Assembly: GCF_011839805.1 (NCBI RefSeq)
Contig: NZ_VWPY01000010.1
Location: 40,702 to 104,701 of the forward strand
Length of the DNA: 64,000 nucleotides
Direction: 5' to 3'
From: Kineococcus rubinsiae
Lineage (GTDB): Bacteria; Actinomycetota; Actinomycetes; Actinomycetales; Kineococcaceae
Part shown: positions 15,758 to 24,029 of the stretch, piece by piece
How positions within the stretch are numbered: position 1 is the stretch's first letter
Layout: each line of letters starts with the position of its first letter
Made by a program: the position numbers and the translations under genes
The notes under the pieces: generated by a model
What the model saw: only the letters and a program-made list of their open reading frames with translations
Database searches by the model: none
What the model was told of the DNA's origin: nothing

Positions 15758-16372
15758 GTGAGCGGACTGAGCACGCGGGCCATCAGCCGCGCCGCGGTGC
15801 GCCGGGAGCTGGCCGCCGTCGCGCTGCCCCGCTTCGTCGACGTCGGCTTCGACGCGGTGACCTTCGAGGACCTGGCCGGCGCGGCCGGGGTCTCGCGCAG
15901 CACCTTCCTGCGCTACTTCGCCAGCAAGGAAGACGTCGTCCTGCACGTCTTCGACCCGCTCGGGGAGCAGCTGGCCGCCGCCCTCGCCGCCCGGCCGCAG
16001 GCGGAGGACGACTGGACGGCGTTGCGGCGCGCAGTCGACCCGGCGGTGCAGCTGATCGCGGCTGACCCGGAGGCGGGTCTGACGCTGCTGCGCCTGGTGT
16101 GGTCCACCCCGGCGTTGTGGGCTCGACTGCACGAGAAGCACGGCAGCTGGCGTCCGCCCCTGGTGGACCTGCTGGTGCGACGCTCGACGGCGTCAGCGGC
16201 GAAGGCCCCGGCGCTGCTCGCGGTGCGAACCCGGGTCATGGCCGCCCTGGGGTGCCTCATGGTGGCCTTCGACGCGTGGATCGAGAGCGGCGGGGCGCAG
16301 CCGCTGGAAGCGCTGACCGACGACGCGTTCGCCGCCCTCGCCCCGAGCGGGGCGCAGCCGTCGCGGCGGTGA
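15758..16372 (+). CDS. TetR-family transcriptional regulator
   Basis: One-component repressor, 204 residues. The N-terminal helix-turn-helix reads FEDLAGAAGVSRSTFLRYFASKEDVV, a classic TetR signature; the C-terminal ligand domain is family-variable. The GTG start lies six bases after a TAGGCT hexamer, consistent with a leaderless message. It is divergent from the crotonase gene with two palindromes between, so it probably regulates both. The inducer, perhaps an acyl-CoA, is inference. Confidence 0.92.
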   Translation: MSGLSTRAISRAAVRRELAAVALPRFVDVGFDAVTFEDLAGAAGVSRSTFLRYFASKEDVVLHVFDPLGEQLAAALAARPQAEDDWTALRRAVDPAVQLIAADPEAGLTLLRLVWSTPALWARLHEKHGSWRPPLVDLLVRRSTASAAKAPALLAVRTRVMAALGCLMVAFDAWIESGGAQPLEALTDDAFAALAPSGAQPSRR

Positions 16373-16476
16373 CGGGCGCGGTGCTCGCAGCGTCGCGCGG
16401 CACGGGCAGCGGCCGTGGATCGACGGCAGTCGTCACGGCCGGTGGGCGAACGCGTCCCGGAACGGCCTCGGTGAGA

Positions 16477-17460
16477 TCAGGGCTCGATCGGCTGTGCCGC
16501 ACGTCGTGACGTGTCGCGGAAGTGCCGGGGTGAGGTTCCCACCACGCGGCGGAACGCCGTGCTGAACGCGCTCTCGGACTCGTAACCGGTGGCGGACGCG
16601 AGTTCGGAGATGGGTCGGGTGCCGCGGCGCAGGACGTCACGGGCCAGGCTCATCCGCCACTGGATCAGGTAGTCCAGGGGGGCGGTTCCGACCTGGTCCT
16701 TGAACGCGGCGGCGAACGCCGAGCGTGACATGTGGCTGATGCCGGCGAGCTCGTGGAGGGTCCAGCGGTGCGCGACGTCGGCGTGCATGGCGCGCAGGGC
16801 GGCACCGACCCCGTCGGCGCCGAGAGCGGCCAGCCAGCCGGCCGGTCGTCCGGCCTGGTCGGCGTGGGCGCGGAGCATGTGGACGAGCATGATCTGGGCG
16901 AGGTGGTCCAGCACCAGCGAACCGCCGACGGCGTCCGCGTCGACCTCGCTGACCAGCAGTTCGCTCAGGTGCGCCAGCAGCCTGCCGCGAGGGTCCGCGG
17001 CGCGCACGTGCACCAGCGGCGGCAGGACGTCGAGCAGCATCGCGGCGTTCGTGTCGTCGAAGGCGAAGTGACCGCCGCACAGGTAGGTGTCCTCCTGCGC
17101 CCGCGGTCCGATGCGCACCGCGCCGTCCACGGCGTCGTCCCACAGCGCAGCTGCGGCGTGCGGCTGCTCGGTCAGCGAGCTGGCCAGCACGTAGGGCGGA
17201 GGATCGCCCAGCAGGTAGAAGTCGCCCTCCTGCAGTCGCACCGGCTCGTGACCCTCCATCGCCAGCCAGCACCCACCGCGCACGACGATGCCGAGCCGCA
17301 CGTGCGGGAACGGCTCGAACCGCAGCGCCCAGGGCCCCGCCGCGTGCAGACCCGCCTCCACGACGGCCCGCGGCCGCAGGAGCCCGATGGCGCCGGCGAT
17401 CGGGTCGCTGGTCCCGAGCGGCGACGCCTTGGACGATCGGTGAAGAGAAGTGGACGGCAC
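16477..17460 (-). CDS. AraC-family regulator with cupin_6-type sensor domain
   Basis: Transcription activator of 327 residues. The N-terminal cupin-like domain (LLRPRAVVEAG, GPWALRFEPFPHVRLGIVVRG, LQEGDFYLLG) belongs to the group often found next to short-chain dehydrogenases. The C-terminus has two helix-turn-helix units (WTLHELAGISHMSRSAFAAAF and ISELASATGYESESAFSTAF) and ends RVVGTSPRHFR. The GTG at 17460 lies seven bases after TACGAT and gives the usual N-terminus; a longer frame would overlap the divergent SDR gene. It most likely controls that SDR gene. Confidence 0.9.
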   Translation of the reverse strand: MPSTSLHRSSKASPLGTSDPIAGAIGLLRPRAVVEAGLHAAGPWALRFEPFPHVRLGIVVRGGCWLAMEGHEPVRLQEGDFYLLGDPPPYVLASSLTEQPHAAAALWDDAVDGAVRIGPRAQEDTYLCGGHFAFDDTNAAMLLDVLPPLVHVRAADPRGRLLAHLSELLVSEVDADAVGGSLVLDHLAQIMLVHMLRAHADQAGRPAGWLAALGADGVGAALRAMHADVAHRWTLHELAGISHMSRSAFAAAFKDQVGTAPLDYLIQWRMSLARDVLRRGTRPISELASATGYESESAFSTAFRRVVGTSPRHFRDTSRRAAQPIEP

Positions 17461-17491
17461 GTTATGAATCGTACGGCCTGGCGTCGGCAGC

Positions 17492-18232
17492 ATGGTTCGC
17501 ATGGAGACCACGAACAAGTCCGCGCTCGTCACCGGCGCCAACAAGGGCATCGGCCTCGAGGCCGCCCGTCAGCTCGCACAGCAGGGCTTCACCTTCTGGC
17601 TGGGCAGCCGCGACCGGGTGCGCGGCGAGGCCGCCGTCGAGGAGCTCGCTGCTGACGGCGACGTGCGACTCGTCGACCTCGACGTCACCGACGCCGACAG
17701 CGTCCAGGCCGCCGCGGAACGCGTCGCCGAGGAGACCGGCGCGCTGGACGTGCTGGTCAACAACGCCGGAGCTGCCGTGGCCGACGGCGAGGGCCGCCCC
17801 AGCACGGTGACCCTGGACACCGTCCAGCGGACGTTCGACGTGAACCTCTTCGGGACGCTGCGCGTCACCCAGGCCTTCCTGCCGCTGGTGCGGCGGGCGT
17901 CGGCCGGCCGGATCGTCAACGTCAGCAGCACCCTGGGGTCGCTCACGACGGTCGCGTCCGCGGGAAACCCCTTCGGGCAGCTGCCGTTCTTCGCCTACCC
18001 CGCGTCCAAGACCGTCCTCAACGCGCTCACCGCATGGCTGGCCGTCGAACTCAGGGACACGCCGATCAAGGTCAACTCGGTGTGCCCGGGCTCCAACAGC
18101 ACGGACATGAACCCCGACCCCGACGCGCAGCACCCCGGCGAGGGTGCCAAGGTCGTCGTCCGCGCCGCCACGCTCGCCGCGGACGGCCCGACCGGCAGCT
18201 TCTTCGACACGAACGGCGCCGTCGCCTGGTGA
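17492..18232 (+). CDS. short-chain dehydrogenase/reductase (SDR)
   Basis: NAD(P)-dependent oxidoreductase of 246 residues. It shows the cofactor motif TGANKGIG, the NNAG structural motif, a catalytic Ser in IVNVSST and the YPASK active site, all canonical for classical SDRs. The substrate is unknown; relatives paired with a cupin-AraC regulator are often annotated as carbonyl reductases. ATG 17492 is used, with an in-frame ATG three codons on as alternative. It is divergent from the AraC gene across only 31 bp, so their promoters overlap. Confidence 0.93.
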   Translation: MVRMETTNKSALVTGANKGIGLEAARQLAQQGFTFWLGSRDRVRGEAAVEELAADGDVRLVDLDVTDADSVQAAAERVAEETGALDVLVNNAGAAVADGEGRPSTVTLDTVQRTFDVNLFGTLRVTQAFLPLVRRASAGRIVNVSSTLGSLTTVASAGNPFGQLPFFAYPASKTVLNALTAWLAVELRDTPIKVNSVCPGSNSTDMNPDPDAQHPGEGAKVVVRAATLAADGPTGSFFDTNGAVAW

Positions 18233-18449
18233 CCCCGAGCCGCACAGTCCACGGCGGACGACCAGACGACGCCGCGCTGGCCCACCAGGCCAACGTCTCA
18301 ACCGCTCGTCCCAGCGACTGAACGCCTGCAGCGCGGTGCCAGGCCGAAGGGCCCCGGCCGGCGGTGGTGCGGCGGTGGCGGCCGCCACGACAGGACACGA
18401 CCTTCCGCGACGACAGGCCGTCCGACGTTGCCGTGGTCGCGGACAGCAG

Positions 18450-18692
18450 TCAGCTGTAGCGGTGGTTCTTCTCCGGGTGCGCCGCCTCGCGGGAGCACGC
18501 CCGGCCGTTCATCGACTTGTGCCCGCACCGCTCACCCGTGGGCGCGACCGGGGCGGCTGCGACGGTGCGAGCCGGCTTCGACGCACGAGCGGCCGGGGCC
18601 GCTGCCGTCTCCCCGGCCGCTGCTGCGCGGCGGCCGCTGTTGCGGGCGTAGTTGGCTTCGCGCATCGCCCGCTGGGCGTCGAGCTTGCTCAT
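18450..18692 (-). CDS. small conserved-looking protein with C-terminal Cys/His motif
   Basis: Unrecognised 80-residue basic protein. It starts MSKLDAQRAMREANYARN, has an Ala/Pro-rich linker and ends in a compact motif with two Cys and three His (CGHKSMNGRACSREAAH, then NHRYS) that could bind a metal. The charged helical N-terminus with a Cys-rich end looks like a real protein rather than a shadow frame. A TAGGCT hexamer lies 18 bases upstream of the ATG. No functional context. Confidence 0.7.
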   Translation of the reverse strand: MSKLDAQRAMREANYARNSGRRAAAAGETAAAPAARASKPARTVAAAPVAPTGERCGHKSMNGRACSREAAHPEKNHRYS

Positions 18693-19075
18693 CGTCGGAT
18701 CACACCGGGGAGCCTACGACGCGCCACCGACACCAGCGTCCAGGCAGCGGGCACGACCCGTCGACCGGCGCCGACGCTCTCGTGCGCGGAGGAGGAGGTC
18801 TCGCCACCGTCGAGCACTTCGACGCCGACGACGTCGACGTGACACCCGGGAGCTCGCTGAGTCATGCTGTTCCTCGCTCGCACAGCGTCAGCTTCGTCAC
18901 CGGGGCCGAGTTCCTGGACGCCGTGAGCTGCCCCACGCGGTCGTCCCGCCGTCCAAGCCGTCACGTCTCTGCTCCCACGACGAGGACGGCGGTCACGGGG
19001 TTCCCAGCTTCGTGGGAGCCAGGAGCGGCGCCGGAGGCGCGGCGGCCGGTCAGCAGGTCGACGACCTGCGGTCCG
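18693..19075. other. intergenic region without a convincing gene
   Basis: About 380 bp upstream of the small protein and downstream of the second Gfo/Idh gene. Open frames on both strands give low-complexity products only. The promoter for the 80-residue protein is at the left end. Confidence 0.4.
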
Positions 19076-20071
19076 TCAGTAGACGACCCTCTCCGTATGC
19101 CCGCTCACGAGCGCGCGGGTCGCCGCCTCCGCCACGGCCTGCGCCGCCAGTCCGTCCTCCAGGGTCACGGGTGGGGGCGACCCGGACTCCAGCGCGTGGA
19201 CGAACGCGGCTAGGGACGCCGCGTAGGTCGGGGCCACCCGCGCGAACCACCCGGGGTGCAGACCGTCGGAGACCGCGTGCGTCCCCCGGTGGTGGACGAC
19301 GTTGCCCACCGACTGCCTCCGGGACTCGACGAGTCCGGTCGACCCCATGACCTCGATGCGCTCGTCGTAGCCGTAGCCGGTCCGCCGGACGCTGTCGATC
19401 TGCACGAGCGCCCCCGAGGGCATCGTCAGGGTGGCGACCGAGGTGTCGACGTCGCCGAACTGCGCGATCGCGGGATCGACCAGGGCCGAGCCCGTGACGG
19501 AGACGGAGACCGGGTCCTCCCCGCTGATCCAGCGGGCGAGGTCGAAGAAGTGCACCGTCTGGTCCCGCAGCTGCCCGCCGGAGACCTTGAGGTACTCGAC
19601 CGGAGGAAGGGACGGGCCGCGGGAGCTCAGCTGCAGCAGTTCCACCGTGCCGACTCCCCCGTCGTCCACGACCCTCTTGAGGGCGGCGTGGTCCCGGTCG
19701 AAGCGGCGGTTGAAGTTGAGCATGGCCGGGACGCCGACTGCCCGGACATGCCCGACGACGGCGCGAGCCGACTCGAGGTCGACGGCCACGGGTTTCTCGC
19801 ACAGCACGGCCAACCCCGCGTCGGCTGCGGCCCTGAGGTGCTCCGCGTGCGTGGTGGTGGAGGAGGCGATGAACACGGCATCGACGTGGTCGGGGTCGAA
19901 GGCCTCCGCCAGGGTGGTCAGGCCTCGCGAGCCGTGGCGCCACGCGAGGGCGTCCGCCCGGTCGGGGTCGATGTCGTAGACGCCGACGAGGTCGACGTCG
20001 GGGTGGGCCGCGAGGTTCGCGGCGTGGACCGTGCCGATGAAACCTGCCCCCAGGAGCACGAAGCGCTGCAC
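19076..20071 (-). CDS. Gfo/Idh/MocA-family dehydrogenase (inositol 2-dehydrogenase-like)
   Basis: Predicted NAD(P)-dependent polyol or sugar dehydrogenase, 331 residues. The Rossmann motif LLGAGFIGTVHAANL is followed by the canonical LCEKPVA lysine motif. The substrate domain has GGQLRDQTVHFFDLARW, containing the His-x3-Asp catalytic pair typical of inositol dehydrogenases. It follows the TIM-barrel isomerase gene by seven bases on the same strand, and a LacI regulator is divergent upstream. Together they form a small sugar or inositol catabolic unit; inositol itself is a guess. Confidence 0.9.
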   Translation of the reverse strand: MQRFVLLGAGFIGTVHAANLAAHPDVDLVGVYDIDPDRADALAWRHGSRGLTTLAEAFDPDHVDAVFIASSTTTHAEHLRAAADAGLAVLCEKPVAVDLESARAVVGHVRAVGVPAMLNFNRRFDRDHAALKRVVDDGGVGTVELLQLSSRGPSLPPVEYLKVSGGQLRDQTVHFFDLARWISGEDPVSVSVTGSALVDPAIAQFGDVDTSVATLTMPSGALVQIDSVRRTGYGYDERIEVMGSTGLVESRRQSVGNVVHHRGTHAVSDGLHPGWFARVAPTYAASLAAFVHALESGSPPPVTLEDGLAAQAVAEAATRALVSGHTERVVY

Positions 20072-20078
20072 GTCGTCC

Positions 20079-21008
20079 TCAGCTCACCAGGATCGCCAGC
20101 AGGTTGCGCATCGTGGTGGCGACCACGAGCGGGTCGTGCTCGTTCGCGCGGTCGGAGAACATCTCCGAGACCCACCAGCCGTCGTAGCCGGTGGACTTGA
20201 CCGCTTCGACCCACTGCTGCAGCGGGATGGCTCCACCCCCGATGACGACGTTGCGGTGCAGGCCCTGGTCGGCGACGTCGTGCTCCCGGTCCAGGTCCAG
20301 GCCGTCGGAGAGGTGGACGGCTTTGATGAGCTCCCTGGGCAGAGCCGCCACCTCGGCCAGCGTGTCCCCCGTCGTCCAGAAGTGCCAGGTGTCCAGCGCG
20401 ATGCCCACGTTCTCCCGGTCCGCCGCCTCGATGATCTGCAGGGCGTGCCGACAGCGGTTCAACCGGGCCCAGGCCAGGGGTTCGAGGTAGACCTCGAGCC
20501 CGTGGTCGGCGGCGATGTCCGCGGCGTCCCGCACGTTGGCGGCGGTCACGGCCACCGCTTCGCCCTCGTCCATCTCCAGCGTGCCGCGGTAGCGGGGGTC
20601 GTCGGGGGCCAGGAGGCCCGCGCGGTGCGCCTTGACGACGTTCGCGTCGACCGGTCCGGTGCACAGCTGCACGATCGGTGCGCCGACCGCCGCCGCCACC
20701 GAGCACATCCGGCGGACCTCGGCGAGGAACTCCTCGCGGGCCGGACCCTGCCGCTCGATGTCCAGGACGGCACCGAGGCCGGTCACGACCAGGCCGTCCA
20801 GGAGCGGCGGGAGCGTCTCGACCGCGTACCCCGCGTCGAGGTAGCGGTACAGCTTGGGGCTCTGCAGCTCGATGCCCCCGAAGCCGGCTTCCTTCGCGAT
20901 GCGGATGTCCTGCACGACGTTGCCGTGGAACGTGGTCGTCACGTTCATGGAGATCTTCGGCGTGACCGTCGCGGGCGGGGACACAGGGTGAGACGCGAGC
21001 ACGGACAC
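20079..21008 (-). CDS. sugar phosphate isomerase/epimerase (TIM barrel, AP-endonuclease-2 fold)
   Basis: Xylose-isomerase-like TIM-barrel protein of 309 residues, related to IolE, IolI and hydroxypyruvate isomerases. Metal-binding candidates appear in order: Glu in VYLEPLAW, Asp/His in IALDTWHFW, His in AVHLSD and Glu in WVSEMF. The GTG start follows GAGGAG at four bases. First gene of the unit with the dehydrogenase at 19076, divergent from the LacI gene. It probably interconverts or dehydrates a keto-sugar or keto-inositol made by its partner. Confidence 0.87.
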   Translation of the reverse strand: MSVLASHPVSPPATVTPKISMNVTTTFHGNVVQDIRIAKEAGFGGIELQSPKLYRYLDAGYAVETLPPLLDGLVVTGLGAVLDIERQGPAREEFLAEVRRMCSVAAAVGAPIVQLCTGPVDANVVKAHRAGLLAPDDPRYRGTLEMDEGEAVAVTAANVRDAADIAADHGLEVYLEPLAWARLNRCRHALQIIEAADRENVGIALDTWHFWTTGDTLAEVAALPRELIKAVHLSDGLDLDREHDVADQGLHRNVVIGGGAIPLQQWVEAVKSTGYDGWWVSEMFSDRANEHDPLVVATTMRNLLAILVS

Positions 21009-21036
21009 GGCACTCCTCGATGAGCACTGGACAGGA

Positions 21037-21050
21037 CTGGACCGGTCCAG
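21037..21050. promoter_or_regulatory. perfect 14-bp LacI-type operator
   Basis: CTGGACCGGTCCAG is exactly self-complementary with a central CG, the geometry favoured by LacI/GalR proteins. It lies between the divergent starts of the isomerase and lacI genes, 28 bp upstream of the isomerase start. Confidence 0.7.
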
Positions 21051-21094
21051 GTTAGCGTCCAGAGCTTCCGGTGTCAGCCCCCTACGCTGAGCCC

Positions 21095-22123
21095 ATGGAC
21101 CACCGGGAGGACAGGGCGCGGCCCCCGAGCCCTCCCACCCTCCGCGACGTCGCGGAGCGCGCCGGGGTGTCGAAGTCCCTGGCCTCGCTGGCCCTGCGCG
21201 GGGACCCGGGCGTGGGTGAGGCTCGCCGCGCCTCGGTGCGCCAGGCGGCCGAGGACCTCGGCTACCGCCCCAACCGCGTCGCCCGGGCTCTGGCCGAGAC
21301 CCGGTCCGGGACGGTCGGGGTCCTGCTCAACGACCTGCGCAACCCCTGGTTCGTCGACCTCCTCGCCGGGCTCACCGCCGCACTCGACGGCGGTGGTCTG
21401 GCCCCCGTCCTCGCCGACTCCTTCACGGCCCGACGGATCGGCCGCTCGGCCGTGGACCAGCTCCTCGCCCAGCGGGTGGACGCGATCGTGGTCGTTGGGA
21501 CCACCGAGGACGACGCGCCGCTGCGCGAGGCGGCCACGTCAGGGTGCCCGGTGCTGCTCGCGGGGACCTACGAGCCCGGTGACCTGGACGCCGACGTCGT
21601 GGTCAACGACGACCGGCACGGCGCCGTCCTCGCGACGCGTCACCTCCTGGACCTCGGACACCGCCGCATCGTCCACCTCACCGGACCCGGGGAGGTCGGG
21701 CGTCTCAGAGCCGAGGGTTTCCGCGCCACCGCCGAGGCCGCCGGGCTGCCCGCGTGGACGGTTGCCGGGGGGATGAGCGAGGAGAGCGGGTACGCGGCCG
21801 CCCGCAGGCTGCTCGAGGACAAGGCGCGCCCCAGCGCCGTGTTCGCGTACAACGACCTCGCGGCGATCGGAGCGCTCTCCGCCGCGCACGACCTCGGGCT
21901 CGAGGTGCCCCGGGACGTCTCCGTCGTCGGTTACGACAACACCCACATCGCCGCCATCAGGCCCGTCTCCCTCACCTCGGTCGACAACGGGACGTTCGCC
22001 ATCGGCGTCCAGAGCGGCCGGTTCGCGATCGAGCGCATCTCCGGCCGGATCGGCGGTGCGCGGGTGCACCGGGTCGCCGCGAGCCTGGAGGTCCGGCGGA
22101 CGACGGGGCCGGCACTGCTGTAG
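21095..22123 (+). CDS. LacI/GalR-family transcriptional regulator
   Basis: Sugar-responsive repressor, 342 residues. The N-terminal DNA-binding domain reads LRDVAERAGVSKSLASLALRG with hinge LGYRPNRVARAL; the periplasmic-binding-protein-like sensor contains VGVLLNDLRNPWF, VVVNDDRHGAVLATRHLLDLG and AVFAYNDLAAIGA. The ATG at 21095 lies six bases after TACGCT, so a leaderless message is likely; a GTG at 21071 would be upstream of that box. It is divergent from the isomerase-dehydrogenase pair and probably represses it through the 14-bp palindrome. Confidence 0.93.
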   Translation: MDHREDRARPPSPPTLRDVAERAGVSKSLASLALRGDPGVGEARRASVRQAAEDLGYRPNRVARALAETRSGTVGVLLNDLRNPWFVDLLAGLTAALDGGGLAPVLADSFTARRIGRSAVDQLLAQRVDAIVVVGTTEDDAPLREAATSGCPVLLAGTYEPGDLDADVVVNDDRHGAVLATRHLLDLGHRRIVHLTGPGEVGRLRAEGFRATAEAAGLPAWTVAGGMSEESGYAAARRLLEDKARPSAVFAYNDLAAIGALSAAHDLGLEVPRDVSVVGYDNTHIAAIRPVSLTSVDNGTFAIGVQSGRFAIERISGRIGGARVHRVAASLEVRRTTGPALL

Positions 22124-22230
22124 CCGGGAGTCGACCACCTGATTACGTCGATGAGCAGGTCCGCTGCGTGATACGTCGGCGAGCCCGCTCTCCTACCGAC
22201 CGTTCAGACGACGACTGACATGCTCACGTC

Positions 22231-22566
22231 GTGGACGAGCCCTACCGCCCTGTCGCCCTGCGGGTCATGGCCGAGTGGATGGAGAGGGACCCCGTCTGGG
22301 ACAGCCACCCCGACCACGTCGGCCCCGTCGAGCTGGCGGACCTCGGCGTCAGCGGTGAACTCGTCGAGCGGCTGCGGGCGTGGAACGCGCGGTTCAACGC
22401 TCGCGCGGGGAGCGACTACCAGTGGCTCGACGACGAGCACCGGAAGACCTGGCAGGCCTTCGGGTTGCGCTTGGCCTACGCGCTGCAGAACGAGCTGCCC
22501 GACGTCGAGATCAGCTACCGGCACGACGGTGACGTCCGGCCTCTGCGGCAGCGTCGCGGTCCTTGA
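22231..22566 (+). CDS. hypothetical protein, 111 residues
   Basis: Unrecognised cytoplasmic protein rich in Trp, Asp and Arg (VMAEWMERDPVWDSHPD, LVERLRAWNARFNAR). The composition and evenly distributed charges look like a genuine soluble protein. The GTG start lies six bases after a CATGCT hexamer, the leaderless arrangement repeated in this window. No membrane segment or signal peptide. The neighbours give no clue to function. Confidence 0.65.
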   Translation: MDEPYRPVALRVMAEWMERDPVWDSHPDHVGPVELADLGVSGELVERLRAWNARFNARAGSDYQWLDDEHRKTWQAFGLRLAYALQNELPDVEISYRHDGDVRPLRQRRGP

Positions 22567-22653
22567 GACACGACTCGACCTGCCGGTCGTGCGGTGATCC
22601 GCGCGGTCGTGGTCAGCAGGCTGCACGGTTAGCGTGATCGGATCCCCCGCGAC

Positions 22654-23427
22654 TTGACGAGCGTCGGCCCTACCGACCCGTTGCGCGTCGTCCTGGACGC
22701 GCACGCACGCACCCTCGCGGCTGCCACCGCGCGCTACTGCTGGCGCACCCCGGTGGAGGGTCCGGCCCACACGTCGGCCCACGGACACACGGACCTGACG
22801 ACCGGGGCGGCGACGATGACGACGGTCAGCACGACGTTCCCCCCGCCTCCACCTCCCGCCAGGGACGGCGTCCTCGTGCTCGACGGGCTCATCACGATGC
22901 CCGGCCGGAGCGCACCGGAGGAGATGACGGCGCACGCCCTCCTCGTCCCCGAGGGCGGCACGATGTCGATGGTCCTCCTCGACGGGCCACCCACCCAGGA
23001 CGAACGGGGACGCTGGACCAGCTCCCGCACGGACGCCCCCCGCCTGACGATGGAGGTGGACCCGCTCCTGGGCAGCGTCGCCGGCACCTTCCACTGGCTC
23101 GCGGCGGCGACGAGCGCGGAACCCGACCACGCCCCGGGCCGGTACGTGGTGAGTCTCGACCTGTGCAAGCTCGTGGACGACGCCCGTCCTCAGCGGCGCG
23201 AGGCGGTGCGGCTCACCCTCGACCGGCTGCAACCCGGCCTGGCCTCCGGAGCCGCCTCGGGAACCGTCGCGGGAATCGTGGAGGTCGACCTGGTCTCCGG
23301 GTTCGTCACGGCGTTCAGCGTCATGGCCGGAGGGCTGAGCGAGGAGCCTCAGATGGATCCGGTCCTCCTGGAACTGCGGGACCACGGCGTCGCCGTGGAG
23401 GTCGACGTGCCGCCGGCACACGAGTGA
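22654..23427 (+). CDS. hypothetical protein, about 257 residues
   Basis: Unrecognised protein. It opens with LRVVLDAHARTLAAATARYCWRT-like sequence, then alternating hydrophobic and polar strands (DGVLVLDGLITMPG, ALLVPEGGTMSMVLLDG) and a closing VAGIVEVDLVSG region. The pattern suggests a beta-rich ligand-binding domain, loosely like LppX/LolA folds, but no signal peptide or lipobox is visible. Start uncertain: TTG 22654 is in frame. A TAGCGT hexamer at 22630 is followed six bases later by an in-frame ATC. Confidence 0.6.
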   Translation: MTSVGPTDPLRVVLDAHARTLAAATARYCWRTPVEGPAHTSAHGHTDLTTGAATMTTVSTTFPPPPPPARDGVLVLDGLITMPGRSAPEEMTAHALLVPEGGTMSMVLLDGPPTQDERGRWTSSRTDAPRLTMEVDPLLGSVAGTFHWLAAATSAEPDHAPGRYVVSLDLCKLVDDARPQRREAVRLTLDRLQPGLASGAASGTVAGIVEVDLVSGFVTAFSVMAGGLSEEPQMDPVLLELRDHGVAVEVDVPPAHE

Positions 23428-23541
23428 GAGGACGCCCCGGTAGGTCCTGGTGATCCGGGCGAGACCAGGTCGCCGAGACGAGCAGACCTCCGGCCGTCTC
23501 GCGCGTTGCGTTCCACTGCGGGTCGACGACGTGGGGGTCCA

Positions 23542-23560
23542 GACGGGCCGGGTGAGAACG
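23542..23560 (+). repeat. dispersed 19-bp repeat, diverged copy 3
   Basis: GACGGGCCGGGTGAGAACG differs from the copies at 12728 and 14634 at two positions, same orientation. It lies just past the end of the 155-residue gene. Confidence 0.65.
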
Positions 23561-23561
23561 A

Positions 23562-24029
23562 CTACTGACGCCTGCGCCGTCTCAGCACAGGTGCTCCCGC
23601 TCCCGTGAGGAACGAGGACACGGTCACGCTGATGGACGGAAGGTCCTGAACCGCTGGACGGCGACGAGACGACTGTGCGGCGCAGCACTGCGCCGCGGAG
23701 CCGCGGCCCACGTTCTCCAGGTCGCGCGTTGTCCGTGCTGCGGCCTGCGCCGCTTCCCCACCGATGGCGGTGGGCGTCAGTGCTTCGGCCTCCTCGATGA
23801 GGATCAGGTCGTCGGCGCGAAGCCGGGGAGGAACACGAATCGGCCACGCGTGGCGGTACTGCACGACCGCGACCGCGATCCCCGCCTCCCCCTCGGCGAC
23901 CGTGCGGGACCCTCCGAGGACGACGAACTCCTGCCGGTGCTGCAGGCCCGCGGCGTGGCGGTACCTCGCCCGGAGGCGGCGGAAGGGACGTTCGCCGTTC
24001 TCCCGACCCCTTGACGAGGTCGTCCTCAT
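23562..24029 (-). CDS. hypothetical protein, 155 residues, coupled to acetyltransferase
   Basis: No family recognised. A basic N-terminus (RPFRRLRARYRHAAG) leads into a plausible beta-rich middle (QEFVVLGGSRTVAEG, IAVAVVQYRHAWPIRVPP, DLILIEEAEALTPTA). The C-terminal third ends in a hydrophobic stretch followed by an Arg cluster (VTVSSFLTGAGAPVLRRRRRQ), which could be a membrane anchor with cytoplasmic positive charges. The ATG overlaps the stop of the upstream acetyltransferase as ATGA, which supports that the gene is real and co-translated. Confidence 0.6.
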   Translation of the reverse strand: MRTTSSRGRENGERPFRRLRARYRHAAGLQHRQEFVVLGGSRTVAEGEAGIAVAVVQYRHAWPIRVPPRLRADDLILIEEAEALTPTAIGGEAAQAAARTTRDLENVGRGSAAQCCAAQSSRRRPAVQDLPSISVTVSSFLTGAGAPVLRRRRRQ

